A DNA stretch of 64,000 nt. Origin: Cystobasidiopsis lactophilus (taxonomy: Eukaryota; Basidiomycota; Agaricostilbomycetes; Agaricostilbales; Chionosphaeraceae). The stretch spans positions 1,116,001 to 1,180,000 of the forward strand of contig BCIO01000005.1 in assembly GCA_001599975.1 (NCBI GenBank), given 5' to 3'. A program made the translations under genes and the position numbers. Below the pieces are notes generated by a model, which was not told where the DNA came from, ran no database searches, and saw nothing but the letters and a program-made list of their open reading frames with translations. Each line of letters starts with the position of its first letter. Positions within the stretch are counted from its first letter, which is position 1. This document shows, piece by piece, positions 1 through 10,628 of this stretch.

Positions 1-1054
1 GTGGGTGGACTTGAAGACGAAGGCGAAGGCGCCCTCGAGCTCCTTGATGACGGCCTTGACCAAGGAGGTGAAGTTGAGGTGCTTGCCCTTGGACTCGTCC
101 CAGAGGTACTTGGTGAGCTTGGCGACGACCTCGGAGTCGGTGTCGCTCTCAAAGCTGTAGCCACGCTTCTCCAGGAACAGCTTGAGTTCCTTGTCTGTGG
201 GCCGACCGCCAGGACAGCATGAGGACTTGAGCCTCATATTGGGGTAGCGATGCAAGCCTACAGTTCTGTTGGTTTATTCGCCATAGGTCAGCTGAACGGC
301 CATCGAGCAGCTAAAAGGAAGACATAACGAACAGTGATGATGCCATTGTGCACGACGGTGAACTCGTGCTTGACGTCGGAGCGGTGGGGGTGGCAGTTGG
401 TGGTCGAGGGCTGGCCGTGGGTGGCCCAGCGGGTGTGGGCCATGGAGGTCTGGGAGAGGGACTTGACGGTGAGGTCGACGTCCTTCTGCTCGGCGATGTG
501 CTTGCGCAGGGCGGCCACCTTGCCGACCTCCTTGAACATCAGTGGCTGGTCCGTGGCTTTGGCGCCGTCAATCTCCAAGCCTGTTCGTGCCGTCGAAAAG
601 GCTCGGCTTCAAGTAAAGCTGTGAGTAGAAGGCAAGCACGGACCTGCAGAGTCATATCTGGCAGCAAGAGGACGACGAGACGCCAAGTGAGACGAGTTCC
701 GAAAACAAAAGGAGGGGCCGGCCGCTCAACGCTAAGCCCCCAGGGAAGCGAAGGCTCACCCTCTGTATTCGAGCCTGGCGAGGCCATTGAGGAGCGTCTC
801 GAGCACAAACTTGCGATCCTGCGCCCGCGAGCCAAGCCAAAGGTCAGACTCGTTCGGCGCGAAGGTCTCTGGAGATGGAGACGTACCCGGTCAATCAGGT
901 AGCTGTTGCGAGCCCTCGCCAATGAGCATGCGGTTGTAGATGCAGAGGTACAGCAGCTAGACAGACCTGGCATAGGCGAACTGAACGAGTAGACAATCAG
1001 CGTGCCTGGTCTCTGCCTTCCCAAAATGGAGGGCCGCCTCACGATTCCGCACAT
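1..1054 (-). CDS. GFA1: Glutamine:fructose-6-phosphate amidotransferase, N-terminal part (cut by window edge)
   Basis: Makes glucosamine-6-phosphate from fructose-6-phosphate and glutamine, the entry step to UDP-GlcNAc and chitin. The start ATG at 1054 gives MCGI, with the N-terminal nucleophile Cys2 of Ntn amidotransferases. Short introns then separate [30 protein letters not shown], a block containing [14 protein letters not shown] and HTRWATHG, and a last visible exon with [17 protein letters not shown] and [11 protein letters not shown]. These are the glutaminase-domain signatures in the expected order. The SIS sugar-isomerase domains lie outside the window. The first introns are inferred by matching the family reading frame. 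One of them, between the Ala and Ser of FAYAS, starts with the weak donor GTCTGT. Confidence 0.93.
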
Positions 1055-2832
1055 CCTGAAGCTCTCAGCGGGTGGCGCGGCGACTTAAGGAGTGGATTGG
1101 TAGTGCAAGTGCAAGAGCGAGGAGCGAGCAGCCGAGGCTGTTCCCTAACAAGGAGTTCTGCACAGCTTCGCGAGCTTCGGCGAGAGCGGCGATCCTTCAG
1201 GTCATCAGAGACATCGCCCTCTGCCCTCTGGCCTCGACTGCTGGCCTCGACGTGTCTACAGCAGCAATCGCACCTAGTCGAGACTGGACACTGGACGCAC
1301 GCCGAAATTCATGCGCATTGCCAAGTCTCGTCGAGCCCCCCAAATCGATATGCTTGCTCCCGGACCAGCGACAACGACGATCAAAAAAGGATATTGCTTG
1401 GCGGCCAGATTGGTAGCAGCGAGGACGCGCTAGACGCCGAAGCTTGCGGGTCGGCCATGGCCACCACACTGTGTGTGATCTCGTTCGTTAGCGTCTTGCG
1501 GGTGTTCTCGCGTTCGGCTGGCTGCTTGGCCTCTTGCTCTTGATCGACCGCTCTGGCTCTGCTCGACAATTCTTAGAGGCGTGCGCGACGATGGCTGTCG
1601 TTCGTGGCTTGCTTTCCGAGGCGTCTCGAGTGATCCAATTTGGGGAGCGTCGCCAGGCTGTTACCAAAATTGGCCCTCTGCTCGGATCGTCTGCGAGTTC
1701 AAATCAACTCAACAATGCTGTCAGGGCTTGGAAAGCAAACAAATGGACAGCAAACAGACCTTGACTTTGGCCTTCTTGGTCTTCGGATCCAAATTTCTGT
1801 GTTCGATTGCTGCTCGCCAAGACGGACCCTCTGGCTTCGAACTTGCCGCGACGTCCAAAGTCAATGCTGCTGCTCGCACTTGAAAAGTAAACAACTGAAA
1901 AAGAAAGGGAGGGCGGACCTTGATTTTGCTTCCTCCTCGGACTCAAATTCTGTGTTGGACTGAATCCGCCTCCACTGGCGTAAAGCTTTACTGGTGCCTT
2001 GCTCTGACCCTCTTGATTCTTCCACCAAGCTGTCAGCAAAGACGCTTGACATACAAAGACCAGACCTTGGGTGGCGAACGAAGATGGGGGTCGCCACCTC
2101 TTCGAAAGTTGGTGAGTGGCTCAATTTGCCTCTTCACTAAAGACTGCCCATCAAGTATTCAATCAGGTTGTTTCTTTAGGCCGTGGCAGCGGGAGTGTGT
2201 ATTCACCTGACAGCGCGAATTCCAAAAATGTACCAGGTCAGTTTCGTCGACCGACCGCGGCCTTGGCCCCCAACGACGCGAGTACTACGACCACTAGTAG
2301 CAGAAGCTTGAACTGTTCTCCGCTTTGACTCCTTGGTTTGCACTCTCCGATGCGCGGCAATCGAAGTTGGTCGCGAATGTCGGTCGAAGCCCGAGAGCGT
2401 TGCTGCTTCGGACAAACAGTTGCTCTCGCGCCCAGCGCGCCTGCGCAGGTTATGGACATTGTGTTTGGTGCTGTGTGTGCTTTCAGGGTGTGGTGATGAG
2501 TTAGTTCATGTGAAGTTGCGAGAGGAGGGATCTAGATCGATTATATCGTGCTTCCGCCCTCTTGCCACCACGCCAGCGCCGACGGATCACCACACGGGGT
2601 TTCTTCAAAATAGAGCCTCCAGTAATCAGACACGAGCGTCAGATAACCTCCACTATTGCGCGGGCAATTAATCAGGGCCTCTGACTTCTGGGTGTGGGGG
2701 AATCCTCCGAGCTGGTCGCCGCTCTCGCTCGCACCCCGGATTTTGCTTTTTCTCTGATCTGCCACCTCCGCCCTCTGCCTTATTGTTAAAGCGCGTATTT
2801 TGCTGCCTTTTCCATCCACCCAATAGCACCGA
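1055..2832. other. Long upstream region of GFA1 with no convincing gene
   Basis: About 1.8 kb between the divergent GFA1 and MFS transporter starts. Short open frames exist on both strands, but none shows a recognisable motif, steady codon use or splice pattern. The clearest content is an imperfect tandem repeat at about 1633-1962, listed separately. The rest may be promoter, a long leader or a non-coding transcript. Confidence 0.5.
1633..1962. repeat. Imperfect tandem repeat, unit about 152 bp, two units or slightly more
   Basis: The landmarks recur with a shift of about 150 bp. GATCCAATTT at 1633, GATCCAAATTTCTGTG at 1785 and GACTCAAATTCTGTG at about 1937 correspond. So do CAATGCTG at 1713 and 1862, GACCTTGACTTTGG at 1757 and GACCTTGATTTTG at 1916, and GGCCCTCTG and GACCCTCTGG at the expected offset. 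Small indels separate the copies, so the duplication is old and outside any recognised gene. Confidence 0.65.
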
Positions 2833-5437
2833 ATGGCGACAACAACGCCAGCCCACTCGTCGGGCCAAGATGGCTCGTTCGAAGAGAAACACACAGAAGT
2901 CCGCGACGAACACCAACACCACCTCCCTGGACAACGGGAGGCGGCTGTCAAGGGCGAACTAACGACTGGTTTTGCACGCCAACGCACAAGGTTGGTGGCC
3001 CTCTATCCATTGTCGGAGCTGCGCTCAGACGTCGCGGTGCAGCGACACCGAGGAGCCCACGCTGCACTTCCGCTCCTATATTGTTATCGCTTCGCTTTGC
3101 TTTGCTGCCTACGCTATCAACATTGGTGAGTACTATTTATCCAGCTGGCATTCCGTCCAGACCGCTCAGACTGCCTCGTTATTCAGGTGTCACGGGTGAG
3201 CTCACGCGCCGACTCTTGTGCTACGGCGTGCCCCCTTCTGACAAGCCTCTCCTCTCAACGAATAGGCACTGGCTTCTGGGGCCAATATGTAAGCCCTTTG
3301 CCCGCCGAAAGTGCTACTCCCGCTCACAGCGCCACCAGGTCATCGCAACTCTTGGCCCTTCGCCGTTCTCGATCTTCTTCTTTGAAGCCTGGCTGGTCAC
3401 TCAAGTCGCCATCACTCGTAGGTTCTCTCCCTCCGCCGTGTTTAGGAGATCGATCGACTCACCTCGCCCGACCATCCAGCCATCTTTGGCCAAATGTCCG
3501 ACTTCGGCCCACGTTCCCGAAAGTGGATTTGCGTCAGCTTAATGCTCGTCGCCTGCGTTGGCCTGATTGTGGCTGGCTCCTGCAACTCGTGAGTTTCCTG
3601 TGCTTGCCCCCAGATTCGAGGTTTGGTAGCTCATCCCGCTTTGTTCGCTAGCTGGAACGTCGGAATCGTTGGCATTTGCCTCTTCGGCCCTTGTGTGGTC
3701 ACCTATGGCCCTCAAGCTGCCATTGCGTCCGACATTGTGCCCCGCCGCATGCGAGGTCTCGTGCAAGGCATCCTCTACGGCTCTCAGGCTCTGGGCTCGG
3801 TACGCCGCGCTCCCCTTTTGCTTCTATCCGCATCGGCTAAGAGGGTCACAGATCACCGCATCCATCGCTGGCGGCGCCATGATCAGGGACAACATTGGCG
3901 GTGCCGGCGGTTGGCGCTGTGAGTCTTTTCTTTGTCTCCTGAAAGCGCCCAAGGCACCGACTCATCTTTGACTTGGCATGCAGGGGTGCTCTATTTGGGT
4001 GCCATCGTTATGGGCGTCGCGGCGGCCGGCATTGCTTTGGCCTACAACCCCATCCCTCACCCTGAACTCAACGAAAAGCCCTACCTCCAAAAGCTCGCCG
4101 AAATCGACTGGATCGGAACCCTCCTGTTCTCGGCAGGCATGGCGCCCTTCTTGGTCGGCGTGATGCTGGGTGGAAACAGGTACAAGTGGTCAGAGGCGGC
4201 GCCCATCGCGTGCCTTGTCGTCGGCTGCGTTTTCTTCGTCATCTGTGGCCTTCAGTGGGTGTCCAGCTGTTCGAGCCGCTTTATCTCTGTGTTTCTGACG
4301 GACCGATGTGCTCCACAGTCAAGCCTTCATCAAGAAGGATGGCGTCTTCAATCACCGCCTGTTCAAGAACCGTAACCTCCCCATCTCGCTCATTGTCATC
4401 TTCGTCGAAGGTGTGTTGGCTTTACTTCTTCCGAGTGATGTTTTCGGTTCTAAAAGCTTGCTCTTGTCGCCACCTCACAGGCTGCATGTACATGTCAGTG
4501 CCAAGTCGCTCCTCGGTGCCTCTGAAATTTCGCTGACAACGACGCGCAGCACCCTCAACGTCTTCTTGGGCCAAGAAGTGGCCATCCTGTACGAGACCGA
4601 CCCGATCCGTGTCGGTGCCCACTTTGCGGTCTTGCTCGCCTGCGCCGGCTTCTCCGCCTGCGCTTGGGGTTATTACTCCCACCGCACCAAGGAGATGAAG
4701 ATTCCTCTTCTCATTGGCTACTTCCTCTTCTTCTGCGTGAGTTCATGGTACTATAGAATGTACCTAAGGCTGACTCTGCTGTGAAGGCCTGCATTGGCTA
4801 CTCTCAAGCTGGCACCGGCAAGAACGCCAACGCCATCGTCTACGGCATGTGCGCCATCGTCGGCATTGGCTTTGGCCCCCCGCTTGCTCTCATCCTCGCC
4901 GTCGCCCAATTGGCTGTCGACCCCGATTTGACCGGTCTCACGTCGTCCTTGGTCATCGGCATTCGCAGTTGGGGTGGCGCCACCGGCGCTGCCATCGCTT
5001 CGGCCATCTTCGCCGGCAAAATCAGCAAGTTCCTGCCCGAAAAGGTCATCGGGGCCGCCATTGCCGCCGGCGCTTCGCAGGACGAAGCCCTCGCCATTCT
5101 CGGCTATGTCACCGGTGGCACGACCGTGGCACCAGCGGGTGCTACTCCAGCCATGCTCGGCGCTGCTGTTGGCGGCCTGCGCGAGGCATACTCAAAGTCC
5201 TTCGTAAGTTCTCTCTCTCTCTCGATGCACTTTTGATCCTGTGGCCTAATTTCCCTGCGACAGTCCTACATCTATTACTCGCTCATGCCTTGGTGCGCTC
5301 TCGCCTTTGTCTTGCTGCTCTTCCTCCGCCCGACGAGGGAGACCATGACCTGGAGCGTTACCACGCCGGCCGAGGACTATGCCAAGTTGGGTGTGCACCG
5401 TTTCGAAGGCGGCGACGAAATCAAAGAACGGGTTTGA
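2833..5437 (+). CDS. MFS efflux transporter, TRI12-like / general substrate type
   Basis: An integral membrane transporter of about 12-14 helices, likely proton-coupled export of a small molecule; the substrate cannot be read. Joined exons read HFRSYIVIASLCFAAYAINIG, GVTGTGFWGQYVIATLG, a loop with IFGQMSDFGPRKW resembling MFS motif A, SDIVPRRMRGLVQG, IRDNIGGAGGWRW, then further helices to a cytosolic tail ending GGDEIKERV. At least ten introns of about 50-70 nt are needed. The first exon from ATG 2833 (MATTTPAHSSGQDG) is hydrophilic, as in fungal MFS N-termini, but its junction near 2945-3045 is not resolved. The WRW and D-x-x-x-x-R-x loop pattern suggests the TRI12 or siderophore/trichothecene efflux branch, with moderate confidence only. 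Confidence 0.75.
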
Positions 5438-5887
5438 ACGGTTTTCTGGATTTGGTGTGGATCATAGTTTTTGGTTGGGATATCCCTTAAAGCTGTGCAC
5501 CGATAGGCACTTTATGCAATGCCACGCTTTAATCGTGAAATCTAGGTCCCTTCCTGCTTATAAGGTCCCCTTCCTGCCTATGAACTTTCCAGGACATCCT
5601 GAATAGTTGTTTTGTGTTATTTGAAGACTGAGTGATGCAACCGCCACTTCCCACTGGTACCCATCGCCACCAGTGGCAAAGCCGAAGCCCGGTTCACCAC
5701 TTTCTTCGCCTCGCTCGTCGATCTCTCCCACTCGGGGGCAATCACTTTTTAAAGACATTCAGCCTCCGTAAACGTGACCTACAGTGGTGGTGGAGAGCGA
5801 GCATTCTTAATTCTCCGTGGTCCGAGATGTAGTGAGCGTCGGCTTGATGGCTTGTTTCCATCGACCTGCTGCTGTTTCTCTGTCGTT
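5438..5887. other. Intergenic region between MFS transporter and CocE-type hydrolase
   Basis: About 450 bp holding the transporter 3' end and the promoter of the downstream plus-strand hydrolase. No ORF with recognisable content. A short direct repeat, TCCCTTCCTGCTTATAAGG followed by TCCCCTTCCTGCCTAT at about 5549-5581, is visible. Confidence 0.5.
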
Positions 5888-8733
5888 ATGGTGTCTGCCA
5901 ACGGTACAAACGGTGCTTCTCACCAACTCAACGGTGTCGTCACTGAAGATGGCCCCTACGGCTTTCCGGGAGCTAAATTCGATGTCGCTTTCTGCGACTT
6001 GACTCCGCCTGAAGCCGACCTGTCTCGAAGCCGCTATCAAGGCTTCCATCCAAGCTCTCAAGTGCTAGCACAGGGATCCGTCCGAGAACCTGGCTTGCGG
6101 GCGCTGCCATGCGACATTCAATTCGACCGCGACGTTGCCGTCAAAATGCGCGACGGCACGACCTTGTATACTGACAACTTTCGGCCTGCTGACGACGGAA
6201 AATACCCCGCCATCCTTTGCTGGTGAGCTGCTGTGCGATTCCTAATGGTGGCATCCGATGACCTTCCTGCCACCAGGTCTCCGTACGGCAAGAGCGGCAC
6301 TGGAGACTTCCCTTAGTAAGCTTCACCGCACCCAAGCTGGTGTGTGCCGCCTGTGCTGAGTGCAACGACAGCAACAAGATGGGCCCTTACAATTGCGGCA
6401 TCGACCCAGCTTCTCTCTCCGGCTGGGAAAAGTTCGAAGGCCCTGATCCGGCCGAATGGATTCCTCGTGGCTACGCTGTGATCAACATCGACTCCCGCGG
6501 CGCTTTCGACTCGGAGGGCCACTTGATGCGCTGGGGACCTTCCGTGAGCTTGTGGTGGCCTGCTGTCAGCCTTTCGCTCACGGCCAATTCAGGAAGCCCT
6601 GGACGTTCATGACACCGTTGACTGGATCGTAAAGCAACCTTGGAGCAATGGCGCTGTTGGCATGGCGTAAGTCTCGCGGAGCTATTTTCCCGGCGGCCGG
6701 GGCTGACCGTCAACGCCAGTGGCAATTCCTGGCTCGGTGTTTCTCAGATCAACGCAGCTGGCCGCAACCCACCCCCAGGTCTGAAGTGTATCGCTCCTTG
6801 GGAGGGCCACTCCGTGAGTAGCCAGTCCTCCATGCTTGGGCCTGTGCTTACTGTCGCAAAATAGGACCACTACAGGCGAGTCCAGAAATAATGTCTTCTT
6901 TGGCTCGGCTAACGTCTTAAGTGCAGAGATGTGATGGTTCGAGGTGGCATGTACGACTCGTTGCCTTCAAATTTGGAGTATCCGTCTGATTTTGACCTTC
7001 ACGCAGCCCCCAAGTCGTTTTCGGCAGCTGGATGCAAGGTTCTCTCAACGGTCGCGGCAAGATGGAAGACACTGCCAAGCAAGCATTCACTCACCCTTAC
7101 TTTGACGAGTACTGGCAAACAAAGCGCATTCCTGTCGAGACCATCGACATCCCTATTTACGGCCTCGGCTCCTACTCGTACGTAATTTCCTTACAGCCCC
7201 TTAATAACGCAAGGCTTAGAAAGTACACCAGCTCATTCATCCATACTCATGGCTCGCTGCGCACATTCCGAGAGGCCAAGACCAAGAACAAATGGTACGC
7301 AGTTTTAGTGCTGGGCACCGCCGAGTGCTGACGATCCGCTCGCAGGATCCGCATCCACAACGGCCAAGTAAGGCCCTATGACTGATTGCAGGTTGAGGAG
7401 ACCAGGCTGACTTTCGCCCAGGAATGGTCGGACCTCTACAAGCCGTAGGTCGCTTGGCACCTATGATACCAGAGAAGGCACTGACAATATAGCTTAGGCA
7501 CAACACCGAGGACCTACAGAAGTTCTACGACCGCTACTTGAAGGGCATCGACAACGGCTGGGAGCGCGACACGCCTCCCGTCCGCCTGACCATGCTGTCG
7601 TTTACGGGCAATGATGTCGTCGAACGCCCAGAGCAGGAGGTGCGCTTGTCAAAGAGTCTTGTTTTACCCTATCTGACCTTGTCCTCGTCAGTACCCTCTT
7701 GCCCGCCAACGTTTCGAGACCTTTTACTTGGATGCTGGCAACCTGTCTTTGCAGTCTTCTCCGGTCAAAGCTACCAACGTCGCATCCTACGAAGGCCACC
7801 ATCTCACTGATTGCTTAGTGAGTGTTTCATCTTGGAGACTCTCTGCAACACTTATTTCGGGTTCAGGACTTTGTGCTGCCTATCGAAAAGTGTACGAATG
7901 TGTGCCCTCTTGGCTCAGACGTTGCTCACGCGCTAGCCCACAGACACCGAGATCGCGGGCTACCCTTGCGTCAAACTTTGGGTCTCTTGCAACGAGCACG
8001 ATGACTTGGATATCCGCGTCCAAATTCGTAAGATGGATGCGAACGGAAAGCGTGAGCGATGTTGTCCTTTCGGTCTCTGGGACACACCTGAAAGAATGCC
8101 AACAGTACTCCAGCACCTCAACTTTCCCTCTTTGGATGGCGTGACTGACGGTTACGACCAAGACGTCAACATCTTCAAGTTCTTGGGCTCGTATGTTTGA
8201 CTTTGGTCTTCGATGGCCTGCCATGCGTTGCTTACCCTTTGTCTCAGAACTGGTATGCTACGCGCTTCTCACCGGGTCACCTACAACGAGGAGAAGTCGA
8301 CCATCAACGAGCCATTCTATGATCATGTTTGTCGATCCACCTGCTCCTTTCAAACTAAGGCTGAGCCGATGCACAGGATCGACGGGAGGCTATCAAGCCC
8401 GGTACCATTGTCCCTTTGACGATCGGATTCTGGCCTACTGGCATGGTCTTCAGTCCCGGCGAGAAGTTGGTCTTGCGGGTTGCTGGTCACTCTCTGGTCC
8501 TTCCGGAAGTACGCAGCCCTTCTACCTATATGGAATGCCGACATCTCTGAATTCTGTTTACAGTTCAAGGTGTTGGCATTGAAGGAGCCCGTCGACCTCA
8601 ACAAGGGGCGCCACAATGTATGTCTGCATCCGCTACCTGCCTCTACCGGGTCTGAACAAGACCAATCTGTAACGCACAGATCCACACTGGTGGCGCATAC
8701 GACGCACATCTCTTGCTGCCTGTCATCAACTAA
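5888..8733 (+). CDS. CocE/NonD-type (peptidase S15, X-Pro dipeptidyl-peptidase family) serine hydrolase
   Basis: Probable intracellular alpha/beta hydrolase acting on an ester or acyl-peptide bond; the substrate is unknown. Start ATG 5888 gives MVSANGTNG. The catalytic domain shows RDGTTLYTDNFRP, SPYGKSGTGDFP, GYAVINIDSRG, DTVDWIVKQPW and the nucleophile elbow GNSWLGVSQ (Ser in GxSxxG). An Asp-bearing segment follows, then the C-terminal jelly-roll domain (GYPCVKLWVS, DLDIRVQIRKMD), ending HLLLPVIN. More than a dozen short introns cut it, including an 11-nt microexon followed by a GC-AG intron at 6865-6926. Length and domain order fit the S15/CocE family. No signal peptide is seen. Confidence 0.88.
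6865..6926 (+). other. 11-nt microexon plus GC-AG intron in the CocE-type hydrolase gene
   Basis: After GAGGGCCACTCC, an intron runs 6815-6864 (GTGAGT...ATAG). Exon GACCACTACAG follows at 6865-6875, then an intron 6876-6926 that opens GCGAGT and ends GTGCAG. Only this junction gives the in-frame join EGHS-DHYR-DVMVRGGM. The nearby GT donor gives the wrong frame. A CTAAC branch-site motif lies near 6909. Confidence 0.75.
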
Positions 8734-8865
8734 GACCTAGACTCGGAAGGACCAAGACTGTGGGGCATTGTGTGATCCGTGCAACCAAAGCTTTTAGTTA
8801 TGCAATCTCTGGACTCGGATTCTGTTAAAGGCTCTATTCCATGTCATTTAACGGCTCAAATAAAG

Positions 8866-10295
8866 TCAGAGCTTGGCTTCCCGGCCAGAGCCGGCGGCAG
8901 CTTCGTTGACCCAAAGCGACGCCGTGCCCATGCTGAAAATGTCTGGTATCAGAACGGAAGTTGGAGCAATCAATGGAGGCACTGACCCGCTTCCAATGCA
9001 TGCGCTGGTGCACAATAACTGCTCCTTGCGCCTTTGGAGCTCCGCGAGTCCAGTGACGACTTGCCGGACGCCGGTGGCGCCGAGCGGGTGCCCGAGCGCT
9101 ATGGCTCCGCCTCGTACATTGACCTTGTTGATATCGAGGCCCAGTTTTTCTACGCAGTAGACATACATTGTGGCGAATGCCTCGTTAATCTGCAGGGCAA
9201 AGATGAACGCCGGAAGCGTGAACAAGGGGAAAGCCCACCTCCCAGACGTTGACCTCCTCCTTCGCAACGCCAGTCTTCTTGAGCAGCTTTTCGATGGCTG
9301 GCACCGGTCCGATGCCCATGTACTTTGGCGTGACGCCGACAACGGACGTTCCGATGTGGCGGGCGAGAATCGGGAGGCCCAGCTCTTCGGCCTTCGAACG
9401 GCGCATCAAAACGCATGCCGCCGCTCCATCCGTCATTTGAGATGAGTTGCCACCCGTCGAGAGGCCGTCACCCCACTGCGGAAAAGCTGATCGAGCCTTT
9501 GCCAAAGCCTCCAATGTGGTCCCGTGCCTTATGCCATCGTCCTTGTCGACAACAATCTTGCTCTTCTCGCCGTTCTCGTTGATGGAAACAGTTTCTACTG
9601 GGAGTATCTCTTTTTGAAAGATCCCAGACTTGGTGGCCTCGGACGCGCGAGTGTGTGAGAGGAGGGCAAACTCGTCCATCTTGGCTCGAGAGATATTGAA
9701 GTCCTTGCCAACATTTTCCGACGTCCTGCAATGGCAAGGCAAATCAGGGAAGTCCGGGAGGAAAGCGGAGCGTTGGACTCACCAACCCATTGGCTCTGCA
9801 CAGTCCTTTGCAGGTCCGTTGGCCAAGATTTCCTCTGATCTAAACACTGGAGTAGGACGAGGGCTGTGATTGCAGTGAGTATTGAGCGAAAAAAGGGTGG
9901 GAGCGAGAGCCTCACTTCCAAGTCATGCTCTCCACGCCGACCGCCAGTCCGATGTCTATATCCCCCCTTGAAATCGCGTCACTGATGCTGCGAATTGCCA
10001 TCAAGCCACTGCCACAGAGCCTGTTGATCGCCTGCACTGGAATGGACTCCGGAAAGCCGGCGGCGAGAGCGGCGGCGCGAGACTCGTAGCAAGGGCTGGG
10101 AGCATGGCAGGTGCCCACGGCGATGTCTTCTACCAGGTTGGTGTCAAATCCGGCCTCCTTACGAACGCCTTTGAGCATCTCCAGCAGCAGCACGTCCGAA
10201 GGTGTGTCTTTGAAGCCGCCCTTCTTTGCCTTCGTCATGGCGGTCCGTTTGAGCCAGGTAACTACTACGTCGGACTTGGAGGCAGCAGCAATCAT
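8866..10295 (-). CDS. 3-ketoacyl-CoA thiolase with C-terminal PTS1-like AKL
   Basis: Last step of beta-oxidation: thiolytic cleavage of 3-ketoacyl-CoA. The conserved blocks are present: KKGGFKDTP, INRLCGSGLMAIRS (acyl-accepting Cys), STGGNSSQMTDGAA, INEAFATMYVYC, GGAIALGHPLGATG (catalytic His) and, after joining an intron, ACIGSGMGTASLWVNE with the second catalytic Cys. The protein ends SGREAKL, a PTS1-type tripeptide. The chosen start, ATG 10295 (MIAAASKSDVVV), leaves almost no leader and no N-terminal PTS2, although peroxisomal thiolases are usually PTS2 cargo. The open frame continues upstream without an ATG, so a further 5' exon cannot be excluded. The intron in the last block is GTCAGT...TTTTCAG. 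Confidence 0.9.
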
Positions 10296-10628
10296 GTTGA
10301 ACAAGAGAGAGCAACGAAAGGGCACCAAAATGAAGTGCTTGAAGCAGGTCACAATCTTTGCTTGCCACCAGCCCAAAACTTCGGACAATTAGCACAGGCC
10401 CCGGACCCTGATGGCAAGAGCGATTTTGGGTGCAACAGACTGCAAGAGGTTCATAAATGCACGGTACGATACAGATTTATCAGCTGAACAGATGTGACGC
10501 CGACTCGAGAACCAACAACAACGATGTACTTCCTTTCTTCCCTCTCTTTCTTTCCCACCTTTCTAAGGACCTCTTACAACATTCCCATCGTCTAGGCCTT
10601 GAAAAACGTCTTGTGTCAATGTAGGATA

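Noticed and set aside
348-902. Plus-strand open frame over the GFA1 start
   Set aside because: It overlaps clear GFA1 exons and introns on the other strand and shows no motif of its own.
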